Assembly: GCF_037975245.1 (NCBI RefSeq)
Contig: NC_092563.1
Location: 7,501,501-7,561,500 of the forward strand
DNA length: 60,000 nt
DNA from: Apostichopus japonicus
Taxonomy: Eukaryota; Echinodermata; Holothuroidea; Aspidochirotida; Stichopodidae
Reading direction: 5' to 3'
Part shown: one piece after another, positions 25,401 through 37,400 of the stretch
How the letters are laid out: the number at the start of each line of letters is the position of its first letter
Numbering within the stretch: position 1 is the first letter of the stretch
Notes under the pieces: model-generated
The model's input: only the letters and a program-made list of their open reading frames with translations
Database searches by the model: none
Told to the model about the DNA's origin: nothing
Made by a program: the position numbers and the translations under genes

Positions 25401-28400
25401 GATCTCTACTAGCCACCTGGATAGAGTGTCTTTGGAGGCCGCTGCGTAGGGTGGTCGTGGTATGATGAAGAGAGAAGTTGATTGTCTTAACTTCTCTGTC
25501 TTGCTCAGGTACCACTTCAGTGCCCTGACTGGACACCATCATTTGTCCTCGGCTACTGATGACATGGTCTTAATTTCCGGGATGAAAATGTCTCCTGGCA
25601 GGAAGGTCAAGGTCTGGTTCTTTGCAATAAATGACGGGTCTGGAACCATCCTCACCCCGTGGCCCTCAAATCTGATGTGATTCTGCTTGGTGGATAGGGC
25701 GTCGAGGCAACTCCTCCTTCTTGCTGACGCCACTGCGACGAGGAAGAGTGTCTTTTTTGTGAGGGCAGCCAGGGAGGCGTTAGCCATTGGTTCGTATGGT
25801 GGTCCTGCCAGGGCATGTAACACTGCTGAGAGTCCCCAGGAGGGGGCTAGCCGTCTGATCTGTGGGCGACGATTTGCCATGCCTTTGATGAGCTGTGCAA
25901 TGTACGGGTTATTGCTCAGTGTGGAGCCATCTGGGAAGCCCTGGTGGATGGCAGCGATGGCCGACCTGTAATTCCTGATGGTGGAGACTTGTTTCCCCTC
26001 TCCAAAGAGTGAGAGGAGGAACTCGGCTATCTGTGTCACAGAGGCAGCAGGCAGCAGTATCTGTCTCGGTCGGCACCATTGGTCGAACTTCCGCAGACGG
26101 GAATCGTAAGTCGCTGCGGTCGTTCCCCTTCTAGCGTCGGCTGCCATCGCGGCAGCTGCTTCTGAAAAGCCTCTCTGTCGTAGGGAAGACCGGACAGCCT
26201 CCAGGCAACTAATTGTAACCCCTTGATGTCTGGGTGGGAGAGAGTTCCCTGTCTCTGGGACAGTAGGTGAGGCTTGTCCGGTAGACTCACTGGGACGTCC
26301 ATGAGGAGTTGGGGGATCTCGGCGAACCAGGGTCTGCGAGGCCAGAACGGGGCTATTAGTGTGAACCTGCCCTTGGAGTTCCGAATTTTCCTGAGGACTT
26401 GTCCGATCATACACAGCGGCGGGAAGATGTACGCATCCATGTGGTCCCAGGAGAGGGACATTGCGTCCGTGTGGTAGGCCAGGGGGTAGAATCGTCTGGA
26501 ACAGAAGGTCTGGAGTTTGTTGTTCTTGTGTGTTGCGAACAGGTATATCGTGGGCCTGCCGAAGATCGAAAAGATTCTGTCGCAAGTCTCCTGTTCCAGA
26601 GACCATTCGTTGGGGTCTATATGCCCCCTGGATAAGGCGTCCGCCATCACGTTGAGCTTGCCTGCGATGTGGGAAGCCCGTAGGATCGTGCCGGAGTCCT
26701 CGGCCGCTGTTATCACCTCCCACGCGAGTCGGCACAGTCTCTCTGAGCGGGTGCCCCCCTGCCGATTGATGTAGGCCACCACTGTCGTGTTGTCGGTGAA
26801 GATTGTGGTTATCGTTCCCTGTACGTGGTCGTTGAAAACTTCCAGGGCTCTTTTGACCGCCATCATCTCCAGGATGTTGATGTGGAGAGATCTTTCTGTT
26901 TGGGACCACGTCCCCATGCTGTGCGATTGCTCCAATGAGCTCCCCATCCGGACAGTGACGCGTCCGTCGTTATCGATGTCATTGGTAGCTGTATCGCAAA
27001 GGGTACCCCTGAACTCCAGTTGTTTGGGTCGAGCCACCATCGAAAGTGTTGGGTGACCTCCTCTGACCTGTAGATAAGCGTTGTTTTGTCTGGGTCTGTA
27101 GGGTCTGCAGACCTCAGCAGGTGCAGTTGCAGAGGTCGCATGTGTAGCCTGCAGTCTCACTATATCGACGAGGCTGGCCATGAGTCCCAGGGCCCGGAGC
27201 CATGTCCCCGTTGGTGACCCCCGGTGTGCCAAGATCTGTTGTGTGGTCGCCTTGACTGCCGCGACTCTTTCTTCTGAGGGTCGGGCTACCCCGGTGGTGA
27301 AGTCCAGTATGGCCCCGAGGAACTGGATCGTCTGGGAAGGTGATAGCCGTGATTTCTTCTGGTTCACGATCCAGCCCAGTTCTTGAAGGGTCTGGAGCGT
27401 TTTGTGGACGTTGTTGGTTGCTTCCGATAGGCTGTTCCCTACTACCAACCAGTCGTCTAGATATACGTAGAGGGTGACCCCTCTTTTTCTGAGGTAGGCG
27501 ACTACTGCTCCCGCGACTCTCGTGAAGGTTCTGGGAGCCGTGGCTAGGCCGAATGGGAGCGCCCGGAACTGGTAGTCTTGTTCTGCGTACCGGAACGCTA
27601 GGAATCGTCGGTGTTCTCTGTGTATCAAGATGTGCAGGTAGGCGTCCCGTAAGTCTACGGTCGCCGCCCACATGCCCTTTCTGAGTAGGGGTAATATTAA
27701 GTTTAAGGTCTCCATACGGAAGTGTTTTGGTCTGATGTGTTTTGTGTTCAGGGGTTTTAGGTTTAGAATGGGACGCCAGGTGCCGTCCCGTTTTTTGGTC
27801 AGAAAAAAGGAGGACCGGAAGAGTGGTCCCGTCTCTTCCGGAACTCTTGTAATTGCCTGCTTGGCCCGCAGGGCCAGAATTTCCCCTTCTAGGGCTAAGC
27901 GTTTGACGGGGTCCGTGGGTGTGAGTGTCTGCCTTCCTCCGCCCCCGAAGGGTGGGCTGGAGGAGAATTCTATTTTGTACCCGTGTCTGACTGTGTCCAA
28001 CACCCACTTGTCCCCGCCAATAAATTCCCATTGCTGGGAGAAGTTTGTTAGTCTCCCCCCCACCGGCGGAATGGCCGCGGTGAGGTGGGCACCCCTAGGG
28101 CTGGGCGGCGAACGCTGGTCGAGTGGAGGAGCGGTCACTGTCCCGTCTGGTCGACGACGAGCCTCTGCCTCCTCTGGGGGCCCAGGGGCGGGTCAGACGG
28201 AAGGCTGCCCCCCGGCTTCTGCCTCTGAGAGCTCCTCTGCTCATAGATTTGGCGGGTGCTGCTCTCGTTCCCCTAGGTGCTCTGCTCTCCCTCGGGCGGA
28301 AGGGTCTGGTTCTCTGGGTCGGTGGGGGTCGGAATTCTGATTTGGCCAGAGTCTCCCTTCGGGCCACCTCTTCCTGCAGTTTCTTTTGGAAGCAGCCCAC

Positions 28401-31400
28401 AAAAAGGTCTTCCCCGAGGATTGGTAGTTCCAGCATTCTGTCCTTCGCCTCCGTCGAAGGCCAATGGATGGCGGAGACGATGTTTTGTCTACGGGCCTTT
28501 ACGGACCTGGTAGCGACCCTTGCAAATTGATCGTACGCGAGCCTGACGAGGGGGCCCAGCAGCAGGAGGAGCTGGCCCGCTTCGTCCCTGGATACTTGGC
28601 TGCTGTCCTCAGGGAGCTGTTGATGGTGTCGCATGAGGACTTCAGCTGATAGCATTAGTACCGATGCGAACTTCATGCCCGAACGGGCTGCCATGTCCAC
28701 CTCTACCAAAAGCTCTTCTAGCTTCCTCTGGTCCGGGGTCTTGAACACGTGTGTGGATGAGGCCCCTTGTTCGGCTTTTAATCTCTCCTTGGCCTCCTGG
28801 GGGATGGTTGGGCATCTAAATAGATCCTTCCAGGCCTCGTCAGGTACCCTGACCGCTCTATCTGCCCTGGCCGGTAAGGCCGTCCACTTGGTCTTGTTGG
28901 CAATGGCCTCAAATCTGTCATAACAGGTTGCGTCTACTGGTATGGTAGTTTTGGGCTTATATGACGCTTCGCCGGTCGCCGTCAATTTTGATACCCGGCC
29001 CGCCTTCTGCGGTTGCGTCTCGGGTTCCTCGAACCCCAGGTGTCGTCTGAATATGTCTGCCGCCCGTGTTATTAGCTCCTGTGGGAGGGCTCCTCCTGTC
29101 GCGGGCGCTTCCTCCGGTTCGTAATTGTGGCCAAAGCTGTCCTCCATAGGATCGTAGTCGAGAGGATCTGGATCTATGGGCTCCCCTTCGTCCTCCAAGC
29201 CGGAAAGATTCACCGACGCTCTGCAATCCAGAGCGTCCGGGTCCGGGGCCGGTTGCGGGGCCATGGTCGATACGGGGCTGGTAGGGCCCGGTGCCACGTC
29301 GGCTACCGTGGACGTCCTTTGCTCCAGCAGGGGCCGTAGCAGGCCGGTGAGTTTGGATAGCCAAGCTGGTTCCTCTTCCTGACGCCGTCTCGGGGACCGG
29401 CGCCTCCTCTTGGATCTTCTGTATCCATCGTCGGAAGAGTCCGAGGACTCGTCGGAGATTGGAGAGTATCTCTTCCTCTCTCTCCGTCTTGGGGATCTTG
29501 TATGCGACCCCGATCTCTCCCTTCTGGGTCGGCGGGAGGACTCTCTCTCCCTACTTTCTCGGGCCGGGATCTCTGTCGGAACCCGCCTCTCTGGCTCCCT
29601 GTCTGGCTCCCTGGAACGGGACCGGCTCCGTCTCCGCGTCCCCTCGGTTGCTCTCTCTTTTGGACCCGAGCCTCCCACGGCCGGAGGGCCGCGCTCTGTG
29701 GGTCTGTGTAGCTGCGGCCCGGACTGAGACGGAGTCTCCAGCCCGGCCGAGCTGTGCCTCTGCTTTGGAGGTCTTTTCTTGGCAGGAGCCTTGCCTTTGC
29801 TCCTGCCCTTCCCTCTGGCCGTAACTGATCCGGACGTAGCCGGGGCCGTTAGGGGAATTCTTTCTCTTTCTCTTTCCTCTCTCTCTACCTCTTTCTCTCC
29901 TTCGGCCCTCTCATGGCCACTCTCCTCCACCTCTCTCTCTACTACTCCCTCCTCCTCTCTATCTCCCGTTATTCCTGGAACCTCCGGCGCCCCGATTGCG
30001 CTCGGGATCGAGTCCAGCCTTCCCTGGAGCTTGCTACGTAAGCCCTCAAGCCACAGGTCGATGTCCTGCCACTGAGCTGGTGTAAACTTAATACACACCA
30101 GGCAGGGGTCTCGTCGAGTGCAGGATCTGCATTTTGGACAAAGGTCGTGCTCGTCCCAGGCTCTGCCTGGGCGAAACATAGAGCAGTTGATGCACTTCAA
30201 TGGATTGCGTGACATGCTGAATAAACGGATTAAGGAAGATTACTTCTTAGTGATAAATGAACAACAATAGAAGCTTAACGTAAGAAGGGAGAACTAGGGA
30301 GGGAATTATGCTTAGGTGGAGCGTAGCGTAACCTAGCAACGGTAAACAAGGTAACGCTACGGGGTGGCCTAACGAGAAAATGGAAGCTGAAACGAAAATG
30401 AGAGAGCGAGAAATACATACAAAAAGGAGTGAATATACGTGAGCAATATGAATCCCCAAAAGGGGGACGAGAGAAACTAATTGGGGGGAAGAAGCTAGTA
30501 AACAAGCTAAGAAAACACAATAAAAACAACACGCTTTAGCGTGGGGAGGAATAGGGCGGGAACCTAGGCAGTTTCGCGGAACTGCTAACCCCGCCGCAAA
30601 CCAACCCGAGGAGGAAACGCACTACGAAAACAGTCCCCAAAACCCTCCCTTTTTGACAAAAAGGATACTTATCGGTCAGGAAAGGACTGTCAAACTTCTA
30701 AAGATCCGAAGCTAAAAAACTTCCGGCGATCGTCGAAGAAAACCAAGACAATTTTCCAAGGAAACTATCCACAAGAAAAATATGCGTGTAGGCACTTGGA
30801 ATGGTAGAATGAAAAAGGAGGAGGGACCGGAAGGGGGGTCCGGTCATAGAGGGCGCACAGTGTTATTTATTTACCAGGACTTTATAGGCACGGTAGAATG
30901 AGGTGCTAAGGTTGTGAGGAGACAGGTAAGCGAGGAGCGAAGTAAATAGATGTTTCTTCTATAACTTTCAAATGAGTGACTTCAACAGACTAAATATTGT
31001 TATAAATATTAATTGACAAGATATATTGCCTGAACAACTGTACTACCCGTACAGTATATTACCTACTGTCTGCAGTCATGAGGGTAACTAGGGGACATTA
31101 ATATCATCTGGACATTCCCAAAAGAAGTACCTTTTGGACACTTTCTAGACCAATGAATGTTATATTTCACTATGCAAGATCTATACCTTCGATTCACTAC
31201 TGCATTTGGTCTAGAACTATCCAAAAAGTGAACTCGTCACGCAAGTCACGTTTTCTTGTCACGCAAGTCACAATACATCTTCATCGTTATTTTCATGCGT
31301 TACAATATTTTTCCAAAGTTGCATAGCAATTGAGGTAGAGATGTTTTTCAACTTCGGTATGATTATAAAAAGTTTTTGGAAACATTTTAATAAGACATAA

Positions 31401-34400
31401 GAAATCGAATATTTGTGTGGGCATTCTGATTTTTGCTTATAATAACTGTCACCGGAGTCACGTTTAGTTTTTCGCCAATTTCACCCACAATACTTGAGGT
31501 ATAAATATTTTTCCTCTACTGTTGTAAGCATTAAGGCGTACAGTACCTTCACTGACTACATGAATGCTTTTCTCCCAGGTAATTTCTCTATTTGTTTAAT
31601 GATAACAAATAGAGAGTAATTTTAGTAAAAATGTCCCGCAAGTCACCACGGAATTGACCCTCAACAAATTTCTAAGGCTAAGTTTGTGATAAAGTCTTGC
31701 ATTATGTTGTATTACTGTATACTATATAGTTCATCTTTTAACTATGAACCTGTCAGTAACACATACTTGTATCTACTGGTCATTGGTCATGGCATTGCTT
31801 TCACAGTACAGTACTACAGTGGCATTATAAATGACAAGTTTATTCACACACACACCAGTACAGCGCTGGTATACATATTACATACCAATTTTAATAAAAT
31901 ATCACAGTAGTTATGTGAGCGTGCTGATTAATTTGTTTGTGACTGCTGTGCAAGCCAGGTATTAGAAATGCCATGGTAACCGTGCAATGCCAACTGTTAA
32001 TTAGAAATTTACCGATACAGGTACAGGTAATCATACAGTATGTATGTACTGTATTTTGATATAAACTCATGCCATCATTACCATATGACTTCCTGTACAA
32101 TGAATTATATTAAGGGGAAAAAAGCAGTAATTAATGTTACAATTCATAAGCTTTACAATGTTTTTAAATTTGCAGTGTCACAGTAGCTCAAGCAACCAGT
32201 CTGAACTCAACTACTAAAGTACATATGTTTATGTAAAATGTAAATAAAATCTTATATAGCGCACTACGCGCGATGCATCTGTGCGCTTTACAAACAATCT
32301 AGAATATACAACGACAAAAAACAGTAAATACATAAAACAGTAAATACATATACCATCTACAGATATATACAGGAATATGAGATCGAAAAACTATCAAAAG
32401 CACTGGTGAAGAGTAAAGCGAATAAAACAGATTGACTACAAAATCTACAATTTGAATGCTAAAAAGTGAAAATTCCAATTGAAGTTAGAACCTAAAAACC
32501 AACACGACAGAACATCATAAAATCTAAAAAATCCTAGAAACCATTTTTATAGTGATCTTGAAAGAGATGTGTTTTCAGGTGTGACTTGAAGGAGGTGAAG
32601 TGTGTGATCATATATTAACTTTGAGAAATATGCACAAATATTCGCAGTACACAATGCAGTGAAAATTTGAGCACTTCATCAAACACCTCATGCCTTCTGA
32701 TAATTATATATCACATATATATCATATATATCCCGGATTTCACAGGACACAAAGACATGATATACTTAATCATCTGTTTCTTTTTAAAGTATTTTCAGCC
32801 ATCCTGGAGATCAAGAAACAAAAGCATCCTTTACCTTTATTACTTGAGATATCGTTTCAATTTTGTCATCGTCTTCACAGCTATCCGTCTCATGTCCGTC
32901 GACGATACCCTCGTCTGCATTCAAGCTGCTGTCCTCATCTTCAGTGGCTGATGTCATCTGCATGATCAACGTCTCCAGCGACTCGCTGAGCACCCTCTCC
33001 TCTTCCTGGCCGAGGCCATAGTCCAGGCAGCTGTAAATAGTCTGCCCTAACAACTTCACCAACTAGCAAGAAATGAAAGGAACCTTCATGTAAATCAGAG
33101 ACAACAGCAACACCTAAAGAAGGGGCAAAGACATTTGTCTTGCCAGATCTGCCAAATACTCATACCCTACGACTAATTATGATACTCAAAACAGGATCCA
33201 GTTTGTAATCGAAGTATCTGTGTGATTCCCTCTCTCCCACTTCTGAAACTGGTGCTAGTGGAAACACTGCATAGAGGTCACATATTCCAATAATTCCATG
33301 AACTGTCTTATACAGTTTGCCTAACTTTTTTGCTAGCGTAAAGAGTCAAAACAATATAATGGGAAGGAAAATAAGACAAAATAGGTACAATTTACAATAT
33401 AAAGCCAACATATTTGTAATTTACTCTCATAACAGTTTTTATGTGAATTTGCAGTTTCCTTGAAGCAGCACCAATTTTTATTTTACAAGACCAAAATCAC
33501 AAAGATTTATACTGCTAAGACTGATAAACTGCCATTTAGCAATCTCCTTGTTTAGTTTGGCCAACAACAAGCACAGCTATCAGGATATTGAATAACCCCA
33601 AGAGATTATCCCTGACCTCAGTATGCCAAAGGAGTAGCCATATTATACACCTGACCCTAACCCTCCCCACCCATCCCCCCCCCCCCATGGCTCTCTCTTC
33701 ACACTCCAACTATTGATCCATTATGAGCCAAACAAGGAATTTAAATATTACAATTACTACAGAAAAAATGTGCTACAAAGTCGAATAATGGTCAGTCACT
33801 GTCAACCTTTAACAATCATTTTATTGTCAACAACCTCAAGCCATTTTCTGTCACTCACATACTTTCTCAGTTGGAAGTCTGACCTCAATATATGACCCTT
33901 ACTAGCAAATTTTCGAGCACAGCTACTTGACCCGGAAGTAATTGTTTCGCGCAAATCCGGTTCTACGGACTTCGGTTCGCTACTTCCATGTATGGATGTA
34001 ATCGGTAAAATTCGCAAACATCCCAATGTCATTCGGGTTTACGAGTATCGTAGCTCGATAAAGGATACTTTAGAGACTCAAATACGATCATTTCCGGAAA
34101 GAAACGAAGATTTTACCAATAGAACAGTGCATTTTCTTATCGACGACCAACGCAAAAACATAAAGGTAAGTCAAATCGAGTCGACGTCTATCGTTATGTG
34201 ACTTTCGCGTCTTAGACAACTTTTAACCATAAAAATAGCATTTTTGTAATATATAAGCTTGAATCTTACTCATATTTTTCAGAAAAGTTGTAACTCCCCC
34301 GAAAAGTGTGATTTTTTGGTCAACGAAAATGGTGCTCCTATGTGCTTTTGGTTGCCCCTAATACATGTATCCTAACGTACATAATACACATATACACGAA

Positions 34401-37400
34401 AGCACCGTATCCTATAACGTGCAGCCTAGCGCTATATGTCGACTATGATGTAGCTAGTGCTAGATTTGCAACGTCTCTTATTTTTCGTAATCTTTCTATT
34501 CGGCATAGATTCCCTTCATTTTTTTGCGTTAATATGGAAAAATCAGGGAGTTGATAAGTCACGGTACTACTTATGGCTACTAAATAGTTAAAATTTAAAA
34601 TTTCAAGGGCATAGCGGACAGTAATATTACTGTACTAGGCCCCTAGTACAAGCCTAGGCTAGCCTATAGGCCTAGTACTTTTGTATTTACTAAAAGTAAT
34701 ATACTACGACAAGTTTTTACTACAGGTAGGCCCTAGCCTAGTTTTAGTAATACTAGAATACCTGCATAGTTTAGTCCAATTTTAATAATGGACTAAGGCC
34801 TATAACCTTTAGTTCTTAGCCTACGCCTTCTCGTCCTTGTGTAATAATTCTAAGGGGCCTGTTCTTGAAAAGATTTGGACTGCATAAGATACAATTTAGT
34901 ATTATTATTATTTTACAAAAATTATTAGTAGTACAAGTAGACTGCCTTTGTACTATGTATAAGTTAAGATCATGGCTTATGATGAGTTTTATTAAAGCTG
35001 GACTGGGTGAAAATTTCCGCCATCCTGGGATCGGGATCCATTTCAATGTCACTTTGTTACAAGTGTTCAAGACCGGTATTAGATCCATGACTTAAGTCTA
35101 GGCCCAATTCCCTATGCTTAATATGTAGAGCAAGATACGTAACACAGAAATAAAACTAGCTTGCTTTATACTGCTTACACTTTATACTTATTGCTATTAC
35201 AGTTAGACCTACTGCTGGTACTTGAGAACAATTGCACCTCATAGAGCCATGTAGTTGTACATAGCTACTTATAATTCCAGGTGACTTAAAACAATATCAG
35301 GGATCATTTTGTGACAACATGTTTTGCTGTTAACGAGAGTTTACGATCTTTTTATTGTTATGTTCTTTTCTATGATAGGTACAGTAGTAGAAGTACTTAG
35401 TTAGTCATTCACGTACAGTCTTCCCTATGTGTGTGTGTGTCACACACAGATTTCTCTAAGGTGCTTTCCCATGTATATACAGTATGACCAAAAAAAAGTT
35501 ATTCCCAAAAAGAAGAAAAGTTTCATTCACTATTAGATTTGTTTTGTTATGTATAATGACTAACATTGCAAAATGCAGTTCCACTGGTATTAAGTATTAG
35601 CCCAGAGAGCTTCCAGAGTTTATTACATCCTCATGTTTATTATCCTCATATCTGAAGTCTTCATATAAGAGTTTATTTATAGAAATCTGTTAATAAATGT
35701 AGTCTCACATTCTATTTAATACTATATATCTTTAAGTTCCTAGCTCTCTTATATGTACCCGTAGTAAGAAGGAATGCAGCCTGTGGATCAGTTAAGTGCC
35801 TGTTGTTACAACTCTGCTCCAAACTATTGTTTGTTTAATCAGGTTGTATTATTAGTGTGCTACCTTTAAGCAATTTTGTTTTCTATATATGTGTAATTTA
35901 CATTTTTCCTCAGTTTCTGTTATACTCTTATAGAAAGAACAAGTTGTGTGCAGCAACAGGCTGTAATATACTCAGCAGTCTCATGCCTATTCTCTAGCTA
36001 ACTCGAACAGGTTATTGGCCCAGACACATACACTGGAAGTTAACTGTGTAGAATAGATTGTTGTTTGGAATTTATGTGCTGATTTTGGAACCATTTCTTG
36101 GGAATTGTCGGTACTTAAATTGGTTAATTTAGTCGTGACAACTGACCAATATGGCTGGAACAAGTGAAAATATGATGTGGAAAATTAACAAAATGGATGG
36201 CTCGAACTGGCTGACATGGAATTTCCAGATGAGACATTTGTTTCTTGCAAAAGGCCTGTGGGCTATGAGGATGGCTCAGGAAAGTTGGGGGTTACTGTAT
36301 GTGAGAAGTAGAAGAGTGCAAACTTGAAAAAGACACAACTGGCATTTTTCACCATTGTGCTTGCAATAGCATCTAGTCAGCTGGAATTAATTACAACAAG
36401 TGAGAAACCTAGTGATGCTTAGGATGCCTTGCGTACTCTCTTCGAAAACGATTCTCTAACCAACAAAATTCAGCTCAAGAAAAAGTACCTCAGAACTGAA
36501 ATGGCAGAGGGCAAGTCAGTTGGAAATAATTTGAATTATATGAAAGGAAGTATGGATCGTTGGGCTGCTATTGGTGCTCCTATTTCTGAAAAAGATCAGG
36601 TTGTTAAAGTTATATGTCAAGTTTGGACTTATTTATTTACTTTCTACTCTTACCTTTTACTTTTATATATTTGTCTTTTAATTTTAATCTTATGCTATAT
36701 GTCACAGGTATATCTCACCATTTCAAAGTTACAAAACTATCCATCCTGCCACCTGAACTGTTTTTGCTATGTCATGCCTTCACTATGCCACCTTGAAATA
36801 CCCCTTCCAGTCATAATGCACTTGACATTGTGTGTGATTTTTATTCAGACAACATTATTGTATGAAGTCTTCACAGTATGAAGTGTGTTTCATTTCAAGA
36901 AGTATTCAAATTTTGTTAAGCTATTCCTTCCATTTGAACAAAGTATTTCACTTTGAAGTGATCGAAGTAATTTATATTTCATGCCCATATTTTCACAGGA
37001 CATTAAAACATGTTCTTTCATGGAGAGTGTCACACAAATGTTTTTTGTTTTCTTTTTTCTGTTGCTTAAAGTGCCTTATTGTTACAGTTATAAAATCAAT
37101 AAAAGACCAGGCAACTCTATTTCCACTGTTGACTTATGTTCTACTATGCATGTGCAAAAGAAAAAGAAAACAGCCCTACTCAAAATATTTGGTCAGAGTA
37201 TCCATAGAACGTAATGTATCCAAACACGTCCTGTGTACTGAAAGTCAGCAATTAAAGTCCCCATATGTGGCAAAACCACCTCATCCCTCCAAAATACCCT
37301 AACTCTTCCCAAAGCTGGTGAACACCACACCCATCCCAAAGCTGGGAAACTCCAAACCCTTCCCCAAATCCGCTAAGCACCACATTCCCTCCCCAAAACC

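Larger units (their letters stand above)
24407..30948 (-). mobile_element. DIRS1-like tyrosine-recombinase retrotransposon, structurally complete
   Basis: 6,542 bp on the minus strand inside a spire intron. DIRS elements replicate through a circular intermediate and insert with a tyrosine recombinase instead of an integrase, so they make no target duplication. All hallmarks are present: gag-like ORF, RT-RNase H-methyltransferase-like ORF, recombinase ORF, inverted terminal repeats with unequal outer extensions, and an internal complementary region matching both outer ends. The element ends at ATA on both sides (24407-24409 and 30946-30948), and the same trinucleotide sits at the centre of the internal region. 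No target duplication is visible. Perfect terminal matches suggest a recent insertion, yet the ORFs carry a stop and frame shifts. Confidence 0.97.

Noticed and set aside
25213-25542. 109-codon ORF following the recombinase stop
   Set aside because: It is in another frame; the conserved recombinase residues (HDVR, ACYL) are in the original frame past the TGA.
27672-29824. Plus-strand ORFs of 100-220 codons opposite the DIRS genes
   Set aside because: GC-rich antisense shadows of the gag-like and pol ORFs without family motifs.
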